64,000 nt of DNA, taken from Salminus brasiliensis. Its lineage: Eukaryota > Chordata > Actinopteri > Characiformes > Bryconidae. The position numbers were made by a program, and so were the translations under genes. The stretch is taken from positions 4,782,640 through 4,846,639 of the forward strand of contig NC_132901.1 of assembly GCF_030463535.1 (NCBI RefSeq). The letters are read 5' to 3'. Below the pieces are notes generated by a model. The model did no database searches, was not told the DNA's origin, and worked only from the letters and a program-made list of their open reading frames with translations. Numbering within the stretch: position 1 is the first letter of the stretch; each line of letters starts with the position of its first letter. Below are positions 43,650 to 55,139 of the stretch, one piece after another.

Positions 43650-45275
43650 GGTATTTGAGTCTTTGGTGAAAAAATGATTCAGTCAAATGAAGACAGAGTC
43701 TGAAGATATGCTTTGCCAGTTTAATGATGGAAATATGCTGGTCAAAACAAGTTTTGATGATGCAAAAAAATGATGAATCACAGGATACAAATCAGGTTCA
43801 AAATCTGTTTGAGGAAATACAAAGTAAAAAATCAAGAAGTCTGGCCTAAGCCAGAGTCAAAAGCAGAACTTCCATGAGGAAGAGTTGAGCTGAGAGAATT
43901 TTCTAAGTATCGGCTGTCAACTTAGAAAGTGCGTTCAGTCTCAAGTCATCAGGCTCCGCCCCCAGTGCACTTTTGCTGGAGGTTTTATACCCTAATGGGT
44001 GAGGTCGCATCACCAGTGCCCTGCTAGAGGGTCAGCATGACATTTAAAGATAAGTGTCTTCTCAGCAACCTTCGTCCTGAATGTTCAGTACCTGATACAA
44101 CTATTACAAACAATACCTAGCGATTAAAGGGAAGAGGAAAGGATGGAAAGATTTATTAGAGATTGTGGAATGTACACATGTGAGGGTGGGGGTTGTACTG
44201 ATTAGGGCGGGTGTTGTAGGCCTTTCTTTAGAAGTGTGTGTGTGAAGGTGTGTTATCTGTGTGGCCAGTGAGTATGTGTATGAGGCTTTGTAGGAAAGGA
44301 ACAGTGTGTGATCGATCTGTCTTTAGCTCTACAGCTGTATGCGTAAGCATGATAAAGCGGATAGAGTAAGGTGTCAGCTTGTTCCTCTGGGCCTGCTGGA
44401 AGACAAAAACTTTGACACATTGGATTCATTTCAAATGAACTAATACCACATTAAAGTTATATCATTGTTTAAATGGTTCTAAATATGATTGTAAACGATT
44501 AATATATATGATTAGCAACTGATTATATAATATTGTGAATAAGTAATGAGCTAGGATGGATGTAGACCATGCATTTTTCTCTTACAAGGGGTTAAACATG
44601 GACGCCATCTGGGTTATGGGTCTGGGTCTCTGGGTCTCAGTAACAGCACATGTACAAACCCACTCAGAGCTAACGTAAATTATCCCTATTAAGCAAACAA
44701 AGAGCAGTGAAACCATGAAAAACCAGGAAAAAACAGTAAACGGTCTGAGGAAGAAACAGTAGGAGGAAGTAAAACCCAAACGGGGAAGTCATTCTTCTAC
44801 ACTGGAGAGTAGAATCAGGATGAACATTTGAAATAACAGTGGTGTGGTCAAAAACCCTCAGATCAGATGAACAAAAGATGGTGAGACAAGTTCAACCCTG
44901 GATCTTAATCTTCATTTGGCTGAAGGCACCGGCCTGAAGCTGGAACAAGCGATGGTCAGAGTGCGGACCTTCCCTTTTAATGTGTTTCTTATGCGGAACT
45001 GATACAGACTGATTAGTTATTCTGTTATATTGTGTTATATTATTGTGAATTAATTATACATTACATTCATACATGCAAACCCATAATGGTCAAAAAGGTG
45101 GCATGCTAACAGTGCTGAGGCCTCTCCTGGTTCTGTGTGTGTTTGAGGCCACAACTAGACATGTTCTCTGGCAACATCCTCATCCACACCCACATTTATA
45201 AATATGTACTCAGTACTATTCAGACTCATCTAGCTCATCCCTGTTCACCACTTCATCCACTGCACTCTGTCTAGT
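43650..45275. other. Intergenic DNA between L2 and L3, no gene recognised
   Basis: Mostly unassigned sequence, with a fragment of the 41225 element at 44585-44680. A long-terminal-repeat origin for part of it is possible but not shown. Confidence 0.35.
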
Positions 45276-45572
45276 CTCACTCAGCACTTCTTTGGTGAGA
45301 AGCAGTGACAGTAAAGTTGACTTCGACTGTGGATGTCCCAAATAGCCAATGGCTTGAATCTGCACTCAAAGGTTAAACACAGGAATTAGAGGTTAGGTGA
45401 CCTGAACGACTTCCTTTTTCTGACCGCAGCACAACAGGGACTTCCCTATTTGATGGCTCCACATTACTTAAACCACACTGTTCCAGTCAGACCAGCAGAG
45501 TGGTGTGGTATTTACAGGCTGTGGGGCACATACCCACTTTCATTGCTTCAGCAAATCATTGACAGGTTAAAG

Positions 45573-45732
45573 ATGTCTCGGGGTAATTCTGAAGATGTAA
45601 TCTACTGTAATAATATCAACAGAGGAGAACGGGTGGAGGTGGCGGTGGACATCTACGAGAGTGCAGACGGTAAGGCCAAAAGAGAGATGGAGGACACCAG
45701 GATACAGAAGGACCTACAAACAAAGATCACAG
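45573..45732 (+). CDS. L3 tail exon
   Basis: 53 codons plus one base, gtggga donor. Same length as L2 exon 1a, with DVIYCN conserved. Confidence 0.88.
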
Positions 45733-45966
45733 GTGGGACTGAAACCTTTCTCTGTATTTCTAGAAGACATTAGTGGGAATTATTTTAAAGGATCTTATCG
45801 TTGAGATCTGACCTTTCCTTCTGAAGAAGAAGCTTTTAGACTGAAATGGAAATGTCTATCAAACATCAGTGGTTTAGGATCTAATTCAGACTTCCTCAGC
45901 TGGACGATCATGGGCAGTCTTGCATTCACTACGTTTTAGTGGCAGACTGATAAATCTTCAGCAGGC

Positions 45967-46013
<47 letters not shown>

Positions 46014-48766
46014 CTCTTGTCCTTCAGATCTCTTGTCAATTTTCTATTGAGATAAAGTCCATAAGTACATTTTTCCAGTGAGTGACACTAATGGTATTTC
46101 TTGGTTTCCAGTATTCTGTTGTTGTCTTCTGTCATTTTGAATGCTGCTATGTCTCCCAGCAGGCAAAGTAATGGTGATGCATAGATAGGACTGATCAAGG
46201 TGTGAAATAGAAGGATGATGTCGTCTTGATCTGCCCCTCTCTCTGCTCCAGTTTAACCTTTAAAATCAACCAATCAGACCCCTCCCATCATAGCTCCTTC
46301 AGAAGCACCCCCCCCCCCTGAAAATTCATGCATACACATTGCCAAGGTAACAACACTGGGCTTACACACCAACAGCTAGTAAACAAAAAACAGCTTCCAA
46401 AACATCGCTATCAGCTTCCAAAACATCGCTATGTTAACGTGCAGGCTAATGGCCTTGTCGAACATGCTGGCACCATTGGCCTGCGTGCTGACACCTAGGT
46501 AGCAGTGTTGGATGAGGAGGTTGTCAGGGGCACTAACACCACAGAAGCGATGTTAGATGTCAGTGGTAATGCTGTTGACAGTGAAAGCAATATTTTTAAA
46601 TCATATTTATTTATACTCAATCGACACTTAGCATGAACAATATCGAGCTCTTAGTGGCTCAGAGGTCTTATATGCTACCACTGAACCTGAATCCAGAGCC
46701 ATGCCGCTTTGCCATTATCCTAGTGATCACTATTAGAACATGCTCCCTCCGGGTGGGTAGATGGCGCTCCCTTCATCCCTTCAGGAGTTTAAAAGCGATG
46801 TTGGCCGGCACAGGCGTCTGTTAGCCTCACAGTAACAACATGTGCAACAGGCTAATATGCCAATATGGCTTTGAAGAAAAATAAATCCCTTAAAAAGCCT
46901 AGGGCCCACACTTATTATCAAAGCCCCACCAGTAATAGTCCCACCAGTTTGTACAGAAGTCCCCGTAGTTTCACTGAGTAATACACCTTAGCGTGTAACA
47001 AGCGTTTCTACGTTAGGAGGATGGATGGTGAATGAGGCCCATTATTAGTCACTCTTCACAGTAATATGGGTAATGGCTGAATTAGGTAGGACATGCAGTA
47101 TTTCCTCAGTGAAAATTAAACTTCACTCAATTTCTGTTCACGTCTAGGAGGAGACGCCTTATGGAGCAGACGCTACAGACTGGCTGCAGTGTGTCTGGGA
47201 CTGCTGTGTGTTCTCCTGCTGACTACCAACACAGTGCTGTGGATCAAGTTCAACTACCTGACTGCAGAGAGAGACCAGTTACAGACCAGTAATACCAACC
47301 TGACTGCAGAGAGAGACCAGTTACAGACCAGTTACACCAACGTGACTGCAGAGAGAAACCAGTTACAGACCAGATACACCAACCTGACTGCAGAGAGAGA
47401 CCAGTTACAGACCAGTTACACCAACCTGACTAGCAACAGGAACCAGTTGCAGAGCAGGTACAACAGCCTGACTGCAGAGAGAGACCAGTTAAAGACCAGT
47501 TACAACAGCCAGACCATAGTGAATGAACAGTTACAGAGCATTTATACCAACCTGACTGTAGAGAAATACCAGTTACAGACCAGGTATGACAGCATGACTG
47601 CAAGAAGAGACCAGTTACAGATAGTGAGAGAGGAAGTCTTGAGGGGGCTTTCGGTTCTTGGTAAGTGAATATTTGTTAGAACCAGTCTGTTTGACTCTCA
47701 GATCTACAGCACACATCAAAGTTAAAATTCCTCCTCAAGCCTCACTAATGGTTTCTTTAAATGATCTAAATTGAGTCCACACCTTCTGCAATGGTTGGAG
47801 TTTTCTTCTGCACACATTTGATAAACACAAGCTCTCAGTGCTGTTACACACGTGGACAAAATTGTTGGTACCCCTTGGTTAATGAAAGAAAAGTCCACAA
47901 TGGTCACAGAAATAACTTAAATCTGACAAATAAATAAATAAAAATGCTATGAAATTAACTATGCTATTAACCAATGAAAGTCAGACATTGCTTTTCAATC
48001 ATGCTTCAACAGAATTATTTCACAAAATAAACTCTGAAACAGGCCTGGACAGAAATGACTTAATATTTTGTTGCACAACCTTTTGAGGCACTCACTGTAA
48101 TTAAACGATTCCTGTAACTGTCAATGAGACTTCTGCACCTCTCAGCAGGTATTTTGGCCCACTCCTCATTAGCAAACGGCTCCAGTTGTCTCAGGTTTAA
48201 AGGGTGCCTTTTCTAGACGGCATGTTTCAGCTCCTTTCAAAGATGCTCAATAGGATTTAGGTCAGGGCTCATAGAAGGACACTTCAGAATAATCTATTAC
48301 TAATAATCTATTACTCTTAGCCATTCTTGGGTGTTTTTAGCTGTGTGTTTTTGTGCATTATCCTGTTGCAAGACCCATGACCTGCGACTGAGACCAAGCT
48401 TTCTGACACTGATGTTCCTTGAGCTTGAAGTTCACCTTTAATCACTTTAGTTTTTCTGGGCTCTTTTGTTACTATTCGTATTATCCATCTCTTTAATTTG
48501 TCATCATTTTTCCTCCTGCGGCCACATCCAGGGAGGTTGGCTACAATCCCATGGATCATACATTTCTGAATAATATGTGCAACTGTAGTCACAGGAACAT
48601 CAAGTTGCTTGGAGATGATCTTATAACCTTTACCTTTAACATGCTTGTCTATAATTGTCTTTCTTATCTCCTGAGACAACTCTTTCCTTCGCTTCCTCTG
48701 GTCCATGTAGAGTGTGGTACACACCATATCACATAGCTATACCTATATAGGCTACATATATATATG

Positions 48767-48825
<59 letters not shown>

Positions 48826-50944
48826 TGATATATATGATTACTGATTACAAGATTGTAGACACCTGTGATGCTAATTAGTGGACACACCTTGATTTAACAT
48901 GTCCCTTTGGTCACATTATTTTCAGGGGTCCCATCATTTTTGTCCAGGCCTGTTTAATGAGTTTACTTTTTAAAATAATTCTGTCGAAGCATGTTTCAAA
49001 ATCAATGTCAGATTTTATTTTCATAGAATTTTTAGTTATTATTACTTTTGTCTGATTGTCTGAAGTTATTTCTGTGACCATTGTGGGTTTTTCTTGAACT
49101 TCCCCATTCCTTAAGCCGGGGTTACACTACAAAAATTTTACCCTGATTTTAGCCCTGATTCCAAGTGTATGCTAGCTGGCCCTTGTCTGCAGACTTTTCA
49201 GTCAGTCTGATTTTTTGGCCTGCTTATCTCGTTTCAGACCAGTTGAAGTATATCAAACATGTTGTTTGATTTTTTTGGCCTGACTCTGAGCATAACCTAG
49301 TGGTGTATATTGGTCAATAACTCAGTCTGAACAAGTCTATATCCAAAGAAAACTAAGAATGAAAAGGGACGTTTTTAGACAGTTTCTTATTTTAAGTTTC
49401 CGTTCCACCTTAAATGATGCAGAAGCTATATTCTGAAGCTAATACACGTACGATACTGCAGCACCATTTAAGGTGGAATGGAAATTGGTATGAGAAGCCA
49501 ACACCTGATTTGTACGTAGGGTAGCAACCAATATTTGCTGTGCTACTCACCTACACCTCCCTCTGCAGTCAGTACAGGCCATGCTGACCCAATCTTCCCA
49601 CCCATGACTTCACCCAAAGCCGGTTTTTACCTTTCTTTAGTTTTAGGTTAGTGTCATGGTGGTGCGAATCTGCGTCTCCATTTGGTAACATTTGGTCAGG
49701 TCCAGCATCGTGTAGTGGATGATCCCTAATTGTTTTTGTGAAATTCAGCAAAACCTCAGTGGGGAAGTGTGATATATCTAGGCTTTTTACAAATTGCTAC
49801 ATCCTTAAAGGTTGTGTAGTGTACCCAAAGCTTTAGTTCACTCCATCACACATGGCATACTGTCTTCTTGGTGTTGGATGGTTTTGATGGTTATACATGA
49901 TCAAAATCCAATTGAGCATTCTGACAATATGTAAAAATATAATTTGAAGGTTTGAAGTTTGAAGGTTAATGAATTTGGAATTACTATTTACTTCAACTCA
50001 TGACTTTGTGTCTTGTTTGGCTTTGAATCCTTCTTCTTGAATTATTTGACTATATAGTTGTTTACATTCTGCCATAAAATTCTTAAAATCAAGATTATGT
50101 AAAAACATTTATGGTTGGTTTCCTGGGCAGGGATTAAGTCTAGTCCTGGACTACACAGCAGTTTGAATGAAAAACATAGTCCATCTTAATCCTTGTCTGG
50201 ACCACCGACATAAAGTCAAACTCAGCAGTACAGCAAATGACAACATGCTCATACAGCCTTTAACACTAAGACCGGGCAGTCAACTTATACAGAACATAAT
50301 AGCATACCTAGGAGAAGGTAGCCTGGGGGAATGACTACACACGTTTGGTGCATCAGGTGCAATTGGAAAGGTGTTAGCTTTACTCAAAAAGGCTACACTG
50401 CACACTATCCAATGTTTTTGCCAATGGCAACCGACTCAATTCCATTGTCCTAAGTCAATTTAAAGATATTGAAAATGATCACAAACATTCATTTAACTCA
50501 AAACTGTTGAGGTAGATCTGGCATACATCCCCTTTGAGTTCAAAGTGTTGAGATCATGGGACTACCTTCAAATTTCCACTTTACTGAACTAACTGAGCTG
50601 AACGTCTGACAACTCACAAACTGTAGTTCAACCCCCCAAATATGTGTCAATTTGATGAGTTAAGTTGAATGAAAAAGGACGTTATCATGAGATCAAATAT
50701 TTTACAGTGTAGTTTGTAAGAACAAGAAGATTGAATAACAATGCTGTCATGATGGAGGTTGAACCTACATGACTTCATAATAGAACTTACCCACATGTCT
50801 CCATCTTTACTCTGAACAAGGATGGCGTTACTTCAACTCCAGTCTTTACTCCATCACAACTGTGAAAAAGATCTGGAGTCAGAGCCAACAGGACTGTCAA
50901 AGTATAGGAGCAGACCTGGTGATCATAAACAGCAAAGAGGAACA

Positions 50945-50982
<38 letters not shown>

Positions 50983-51362
50983 CCATTCTTACTCTGTTTC
51001 TCTTTATTCTGTGCTCCACAATCACAGGAATTTATCAATAAAACATTCCTCAGTACTGAAGCTTGGATTGGTCTGACGGACATCCAAACAGAGGGGTTCT
51101 GGAAATGGGTGGACGGCTCATCCCTGACCACTGGGTAAGAGACCACTGAACTGAACTCTGATCATGGTCAAGGTCTAGATGTAAAATAGTGAAGATGTTC
51201 ATCATTGTGTGTTTCAGGTACTGGTGGACGGGGGAACCCAATGATTATGGAAATGAAGACTGTGGTATAACCGGTTTCAAGCATTCTACATCTGATACTT
51301 TAACCTGGGCTGATTATCCCTGTGGACATAATGTAGTTGGGCTCTGTGAGAGAAAGTTTTAG
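45573..51362 (+). CDS. C-type lectin L3, CD209-like (gene span)
   Basis: Type II membrane C-type lectin, closest to L2. Exons: 45573-45732 (tail), 47148-47660 (membrane and neck), 50821-50945, 51028-51134 and 51218-51362 (lectin domain). Phases agree; 1050 bp, 349 residues. The start is the ATG at 45573, aligned with the L2 start; an in-frame ATG at 45450 lies in sequence that is 5' flank in L2. Tail MSRGNSEDVIYCNN. Anchor AAVCLGLLCVLLLTTNTVLW. The neck has eight full 14-residue units, about five with NxT sites. The lectin domain has GWRYFNSSLY, WIGLTD, WKWVDGS, GEPNDYGNEDC, WADYPC and GLCERKF. The second intron holds a Tc1-like insertion. Confidence 0.93.
45970..46012 (+). repeat. GA microsatellite in L3 intron 1
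   Basis: Almost pure GA, about 43 bp. Confidence 0.9.
47148..47660 (+). CDS. L3 transmembrane and neck exon, 8 x 14 residues
   Basis: Acceptor cgtctag, donor gtaagt, 513 bp. The later units are more diverged (SNRNQLQSRYNSLT, IVNEQLQSIYTNLT) than those of L1. Confidence 0.94.
47852..49098 (-). mobile_element. Tc1-like transposon 2, internally deleted, in L3 intron
   Basis: Inverted ends: left cacgtggacaaaattgttgg with ccccttggttaatgaaagaa; right gtgaccattgtgggtttttc. The minus strand keeps the helix-turn-helix part (KGKGYKIISKQLDVPVTTV) but the catalytic region is deleted. A TA run replaces a short tatatata seen in copy 1. Confidence 0.88.
48758..48823. repeat. TA microsatellite inside Tc1-like copy 2
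   Basis: About 60 bp of alternating TA. The matching site in the copy at 42280-43627 has only cctatatatagg. Confidence 0.9.
49397..49484. repeat. Inverted repeat in L3 intron
   Basis: tttccgttccaccttaaatg and the inverse catttaaggtggaatggaaa face each other across about 40 bp. Possibly part of a miniature element starting near 49115 (ggggttacactacaaaaatt). Confidence 0.6.
49500..50760. other. L3 intron, no gene recognised
   Basis: AT-rich, unassigned. Open frames here are short and without motifs. Confidence 0.4.
50821..50945 (+). CDS. L3 lectin-domain exon 1
   Basis: Encodes WRYFNSSLYSITTVKKIW through VIINSKEEQ. The donor gtgaga runs into a GA repeat. 125 bp. Confidence 0.93.
51028..51134 (+). 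CDS. L3 lectin-domain exon 2
   Basis: Encodes EFINKTFLSTEAWIGLTD and TEGFWKWVDGSSLTT. 107 bp. Confidence 0.93.
51218..51362 (+). CDS. L3 lectin-domain exon 3 with EPN motif (stop codon)
   Basis: Encodes YWWTGEPNDYGNEDCGITG then LTWADYPCGHNVVGLCERKF before TAG. Confidence 0.93.
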
Positions 51363-53365
51363 TGAGTGTCGGATTTGCTTTTGAGCAGAACAGCATGAGT
51401 AGCCCAGATTTCATTCCAGAGCTGCTACCGAGAGAGAGTCGGCATTAACCACTGAAGATTAAAAGAAGAATTTGGACTCAATCCAGAGCAGAAAAGTAAA
51501 ACTAGCTGGCTGGCTAAGAACTAATTCACATTGACCAATGTTACACCAAAATCAGACTTACCACAAAAGAATCTGCAAAGAAATGTGTACAGAGTGTCTG
51601 TTAATGCGAGTAACAGCACAACACCACATGATAAACTAACTGTTAGGACTAGATACTGTTGGGATTAGACATTGGAAAGACAGTTTAGAGCAAAATGAGA
51701 TTTAAATGGAGCAACCAGCCAGTGGAGGCGCCACACCTGTGGTGGCTTTACATTTGAGAGATGTTATGCTGTCCATGTTTTCTGCGATCATTTGGTTAAA
51801 CTGTATGAATTCTTTGTTACTTCAGTGATTAAACATGATATCTCGAGTTCTGTGATCAAATATTACTCTGGGGTGAAGTTGGAGAGCTGTGTCTCCCCTT
51901 GGGGATCGGGTGTGGAGAGCTGGAGCAACTGGAAACTGCTAAATCTGCCCACCTTCACCAACTAGTGAAATTAGATTCATTATATTTGTTCTTTGAGGTG
52001 TTTGCTTTGCTCCAACACTACATTAACTTCAACATTTTCATTTTAGGATGAGAAAGAAACCATGTAGCTTGCTTATTATTTTTGCTAACCATTTGCTAGT
52101 AGGCTAATGCTAGCGAGCTAGGTAACCTGTAAAGACACAGGGACACTTTATTGCTGAAATGGCTTTGGATTTATGGTTGATATGAGTTAGCTGGTTGTTA
52201 GAACATTTTTATGTTGGTTTATGTGTATTAGGACTTAAAGAAGACTAATATCGTCCTGGTACTAGCAAGCTAACTTCACTAGCTAGCTGCCAAACCTTGT
52301 TGTTTAGCTAAAATACATTTTTAATAGTACTCATAAATTTTGTGCCAGTCTGATATTAAAGCTCTTTTCTGTTTGAACTGGGATGTCAGATTTGAACTGG
52401 AACACTTCCACAAGCAGATTTCCTACTCAGAAAGTCAGGAGAGCCTCAATAAGCCAGAGTTCAAAATCCAAGATGGCTGCAACGTACATCAACAGTAGTA
52501 AAAGCAGTAGTATTATACTGTTTATTTGCACAGGCTCATTAAATCAGTCATACATATTTTTGCCATATGTCTATCTGTGGAAGTGTTTCCATAATGGATG
52601 CAAAAAATACTGAGTATTGTGTAACCCGGGACAATGCTAACAGTGTTAACCTAGGACATAATAAGTGAGACATGTTTTTTGTTGCAAGGCCGCCAAAACA
52701 CTGGTAAAGTATTGTTAAATCAGGTGATTTAAACTCTGAAGTCTGGTTTGGAAATAGTGTACGGTCATCTGAATGTTTAACTGGAACACATGACCTCTAG
52801 GTTTTTGAATCAATGCTTTGCTTATTAGCTGACAAAATAATGTTCTGCTGGGATTTGTTGAGGTGGTGGAAATTCTGCAGCGTTATTTAGTGCCAAGCAA
52901 GACGCTCTAGTAAAGCTCTACTGACTGAAACTAACAGTCCATATTCAGCATTTTCAGTACACTGTTTCTGTTGTATTACAGAGGGCATACCGGTAGTATG
53001 TGTGCATTGTATATTTTGGTTAAACATTTGATATCTAGCTCTAATCATCCAAATGGATCAGGTATCTGGCTACAACAGACCTTTTGAGTTTGCAGTATTT
53101 AATTGTGTTTATCAGCTGAACAAGCACATTGTTAATGTCACCTAAATTTGAGCACGGTCTAATATACATTTCTGAGTAAGGCCGGATTTATTATAGTGAT
53201 TTACAGTTACTGGAGCTACTGGTTCTTATTAATTGGTTCAATTTCACTTCATCAGTTAACACAAGAGAATATCTTGTTCAGCGAAGTAAGATTTTCCATC
53301 CCTGTGCTTTAAATAAGAATACACTATGTTTAAAGGGCCTTTGTTAGCCAAAGGTTACACCCTGG
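51363..53365. other. L3 3' flank, duplicated with the L2 3' flank
   Basis: Shares blocks with 39602-40860, for example ttgcttttgagcagaacagc near the stop and tgtttaaagggcctttgtta at the far end (53330 and 40815). No other gene. Confidence 0.6.
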
Positions 53366-54217
53366 ATGATTGGTCAAAAGCCCAGACGTGTTTTTAAAAA
53401 TGAACTTACCAGACTTACCAGACTTACCAAATAACATTATCATTCCTCCTCACTGTCTCTGACTGGGCTGGCAAAATAATTGCCCCAAATGTGTTGAGAA
53501 ATTATGGCCATCTGTCCTGTCAAGAGAGTTGTGTTGGCAGGCATTTAGTCTGTCAACTCAGACAGAGCCAGTTCAAGTTATGTAGCTAGAAGAGGGAGCT
53601 AAGCTAACTATGGATATAAGAACTATGAATATGACAATAATAGCTGCGGTTCGCTCACTGGGATCACTGGCTAACCTCAGAACTCTTGGGATACACCTCT
53701 GGTTCACGTTAGTTGACGTTTACTGTAAACGCATTGGAGGTGAATACATACCGCAACGTAATAAACTTGACTAAAGATAGTAGTTACTGTGTTGAAACTA
53801 ACATAAGCAAACTTAGATCATAACATTTGCTTCATTTATGTAATATTAATATGACACAAAGCATTGCCTAAATGTAAATCATCATTCTGTTTCTACATTC
53901 CTTTTAACTTGGTTAGACATTACACTAAGTGTAGCACCTCTGCAAAACCTTGCTAGAACACTCATTTACGCAATTTAATTTTTACTCTCATCTTCAAAGA
54001 AAAGCAGAACTCTATTACCATCAAGTACTGCCCCCCCTTCCACTTATGTCCACAGCATTTGAGGCACTGTAGTTAGCCACCATATCCTCCAACTGTTATT
54101 GGAGGCAAGGGCACACTCTGTATGGATACAACCAAGATAAAGGCCCCATCCTACCTTTAGAAGTGGAGGCACTGGCTTAAGGGGCCAAACACCTTTTGTA
54201 GCTTGGACCCACCATGG

Positions 54218-54325
54218 AAGAACCTGGTGGGGCAGTGAAAAGGTTTTGAACCTCCATTGCCAAGGTTGCTGGTTCAAACCCAGCTGGGAGCAACTGTTCT
54301 CCTACAGTACACAGAAGCATACATG
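54218..54325 (+). mobile_element. tRNA-derived SINE fragment
   Basis: ggggcagtgaaaaggttttg, then gctggttcaaacccagctgg, a good Pol III box B. The A box is diverged. Not a tRNA gene. Confidence 0.5.
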
Positions 54326-54479
54326 AACCACGTCCTTACATTACTTAAGGCCTGTCCTTACAGGTTTTCCTCTCTGCGTCTCTGGGTCCGTTCCCTGACC
54401 GCCCCGTAACAATTGTTAATAATACTTTGACTTCTAGCAGAGTTTTGTGTTTGACTCTTCAATAGGCAACAATAAGTTA

Positions 54480-54740
54480 TAAACACTTCTGACCAGAGGA
54501 GGACGGGTCGGGTCCCCCTTGTGATTCTTGGTTCCTCCTAAGGTTTCTTCCTCCAGCTCTGAGGGAGTTTTTCCTTGCCACTGTCACCGTTGGCTTGCTC
54601 ACTGGGGGTCTTGGATCCTTCATGTCTTTTAAATGTTATTTATTTTTTTCTGTCTTTTACTAATTACTAATTTTGTAAAGATGCTTTGTGACAACAACAG
54701 TTGTAAAAAGCTATACAAATACATTTGACTTGACTTGACT
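54480..54740 (+). mobile_element. LINE/SINE 3' tail (TTTTTCCTTGCCACTGTC family)
   Basis: tccttgccactgtcaccgtt, ggcttgctcactgggggtct and agctatacaaatacatttga form a tail common to fish non-LTR elements. Confidence 0.6.
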
Positions 54741-54769
54741 ACTTCATAAACAGCAGGAATTCATGGAAC

Positions 54770-54895
54770 CAGCCTGACCTTGAGACAACAGTTCAACCTG
54801 ATGTTTAGTGTAATGGTGTGGGGAAGGTTGTCATGGCTCAAATTGAGACCCTTGTATTGGAATAATGTCCCTAATAAAGTGGCCAGTAAGTGTAA
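54770..54895 (+). mobile_element. Tc1-like 3' fragment
   Basis: ttagtgtaatggtgtgggga (a SVMVWG-like transposase piece) followed by ccctaataaagtggccagta, the usual end of a fish Tc1-like family. Confidence 0.5.
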
Positions 54896-54919
54896 TAAAG
54901 AACTGCAGTTAATCACTGT

Positions 54920-55118
54920 CCCAGTTCAGAAAGCCTTTTTCAGAGCCCATCTCCACTGGTGTTACTGCTGTGTAACTGGTATCTCTCCATAGTCAGGTTG
55001 GTGTAACTGGTGTGTAACTGGTCTCTCTCTGCAGTCAGGTTGGTGTAACTGGTGTGTAACAGGTCTCTCTCTGCAGTCAGGATGTTGAACTTGATTCACA
55101 GCAGTGTGATGGCAGTCA
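54920..55118 (-). pseudogene. Fragment of a fourth C-type lectin: neck and membrane exon
   Basis: Read on the minus strand: LLTAITLL, stop, IKFN, then about three neck units such as AERDQLHTSYTNLT, ending in sequence matching the L1 neck end. TGG of L2 (LLW) is TGA here, and the later units are broken. No lectin-domain exons lie downstream and the tail is missing, so it is a relic in the same orientation as L1. Confidence 0.85.
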
Positions 55119-55139
55119 GCAATTTAAATATCTCAACAC

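Noticed and set aside
45450-45572. Upstream in-frame ATG as the L3 start
   Set aside because: The segment is 5' flank in the L2 duplicate, and the aligned ATG at 45573 gives the same tail length as L2.
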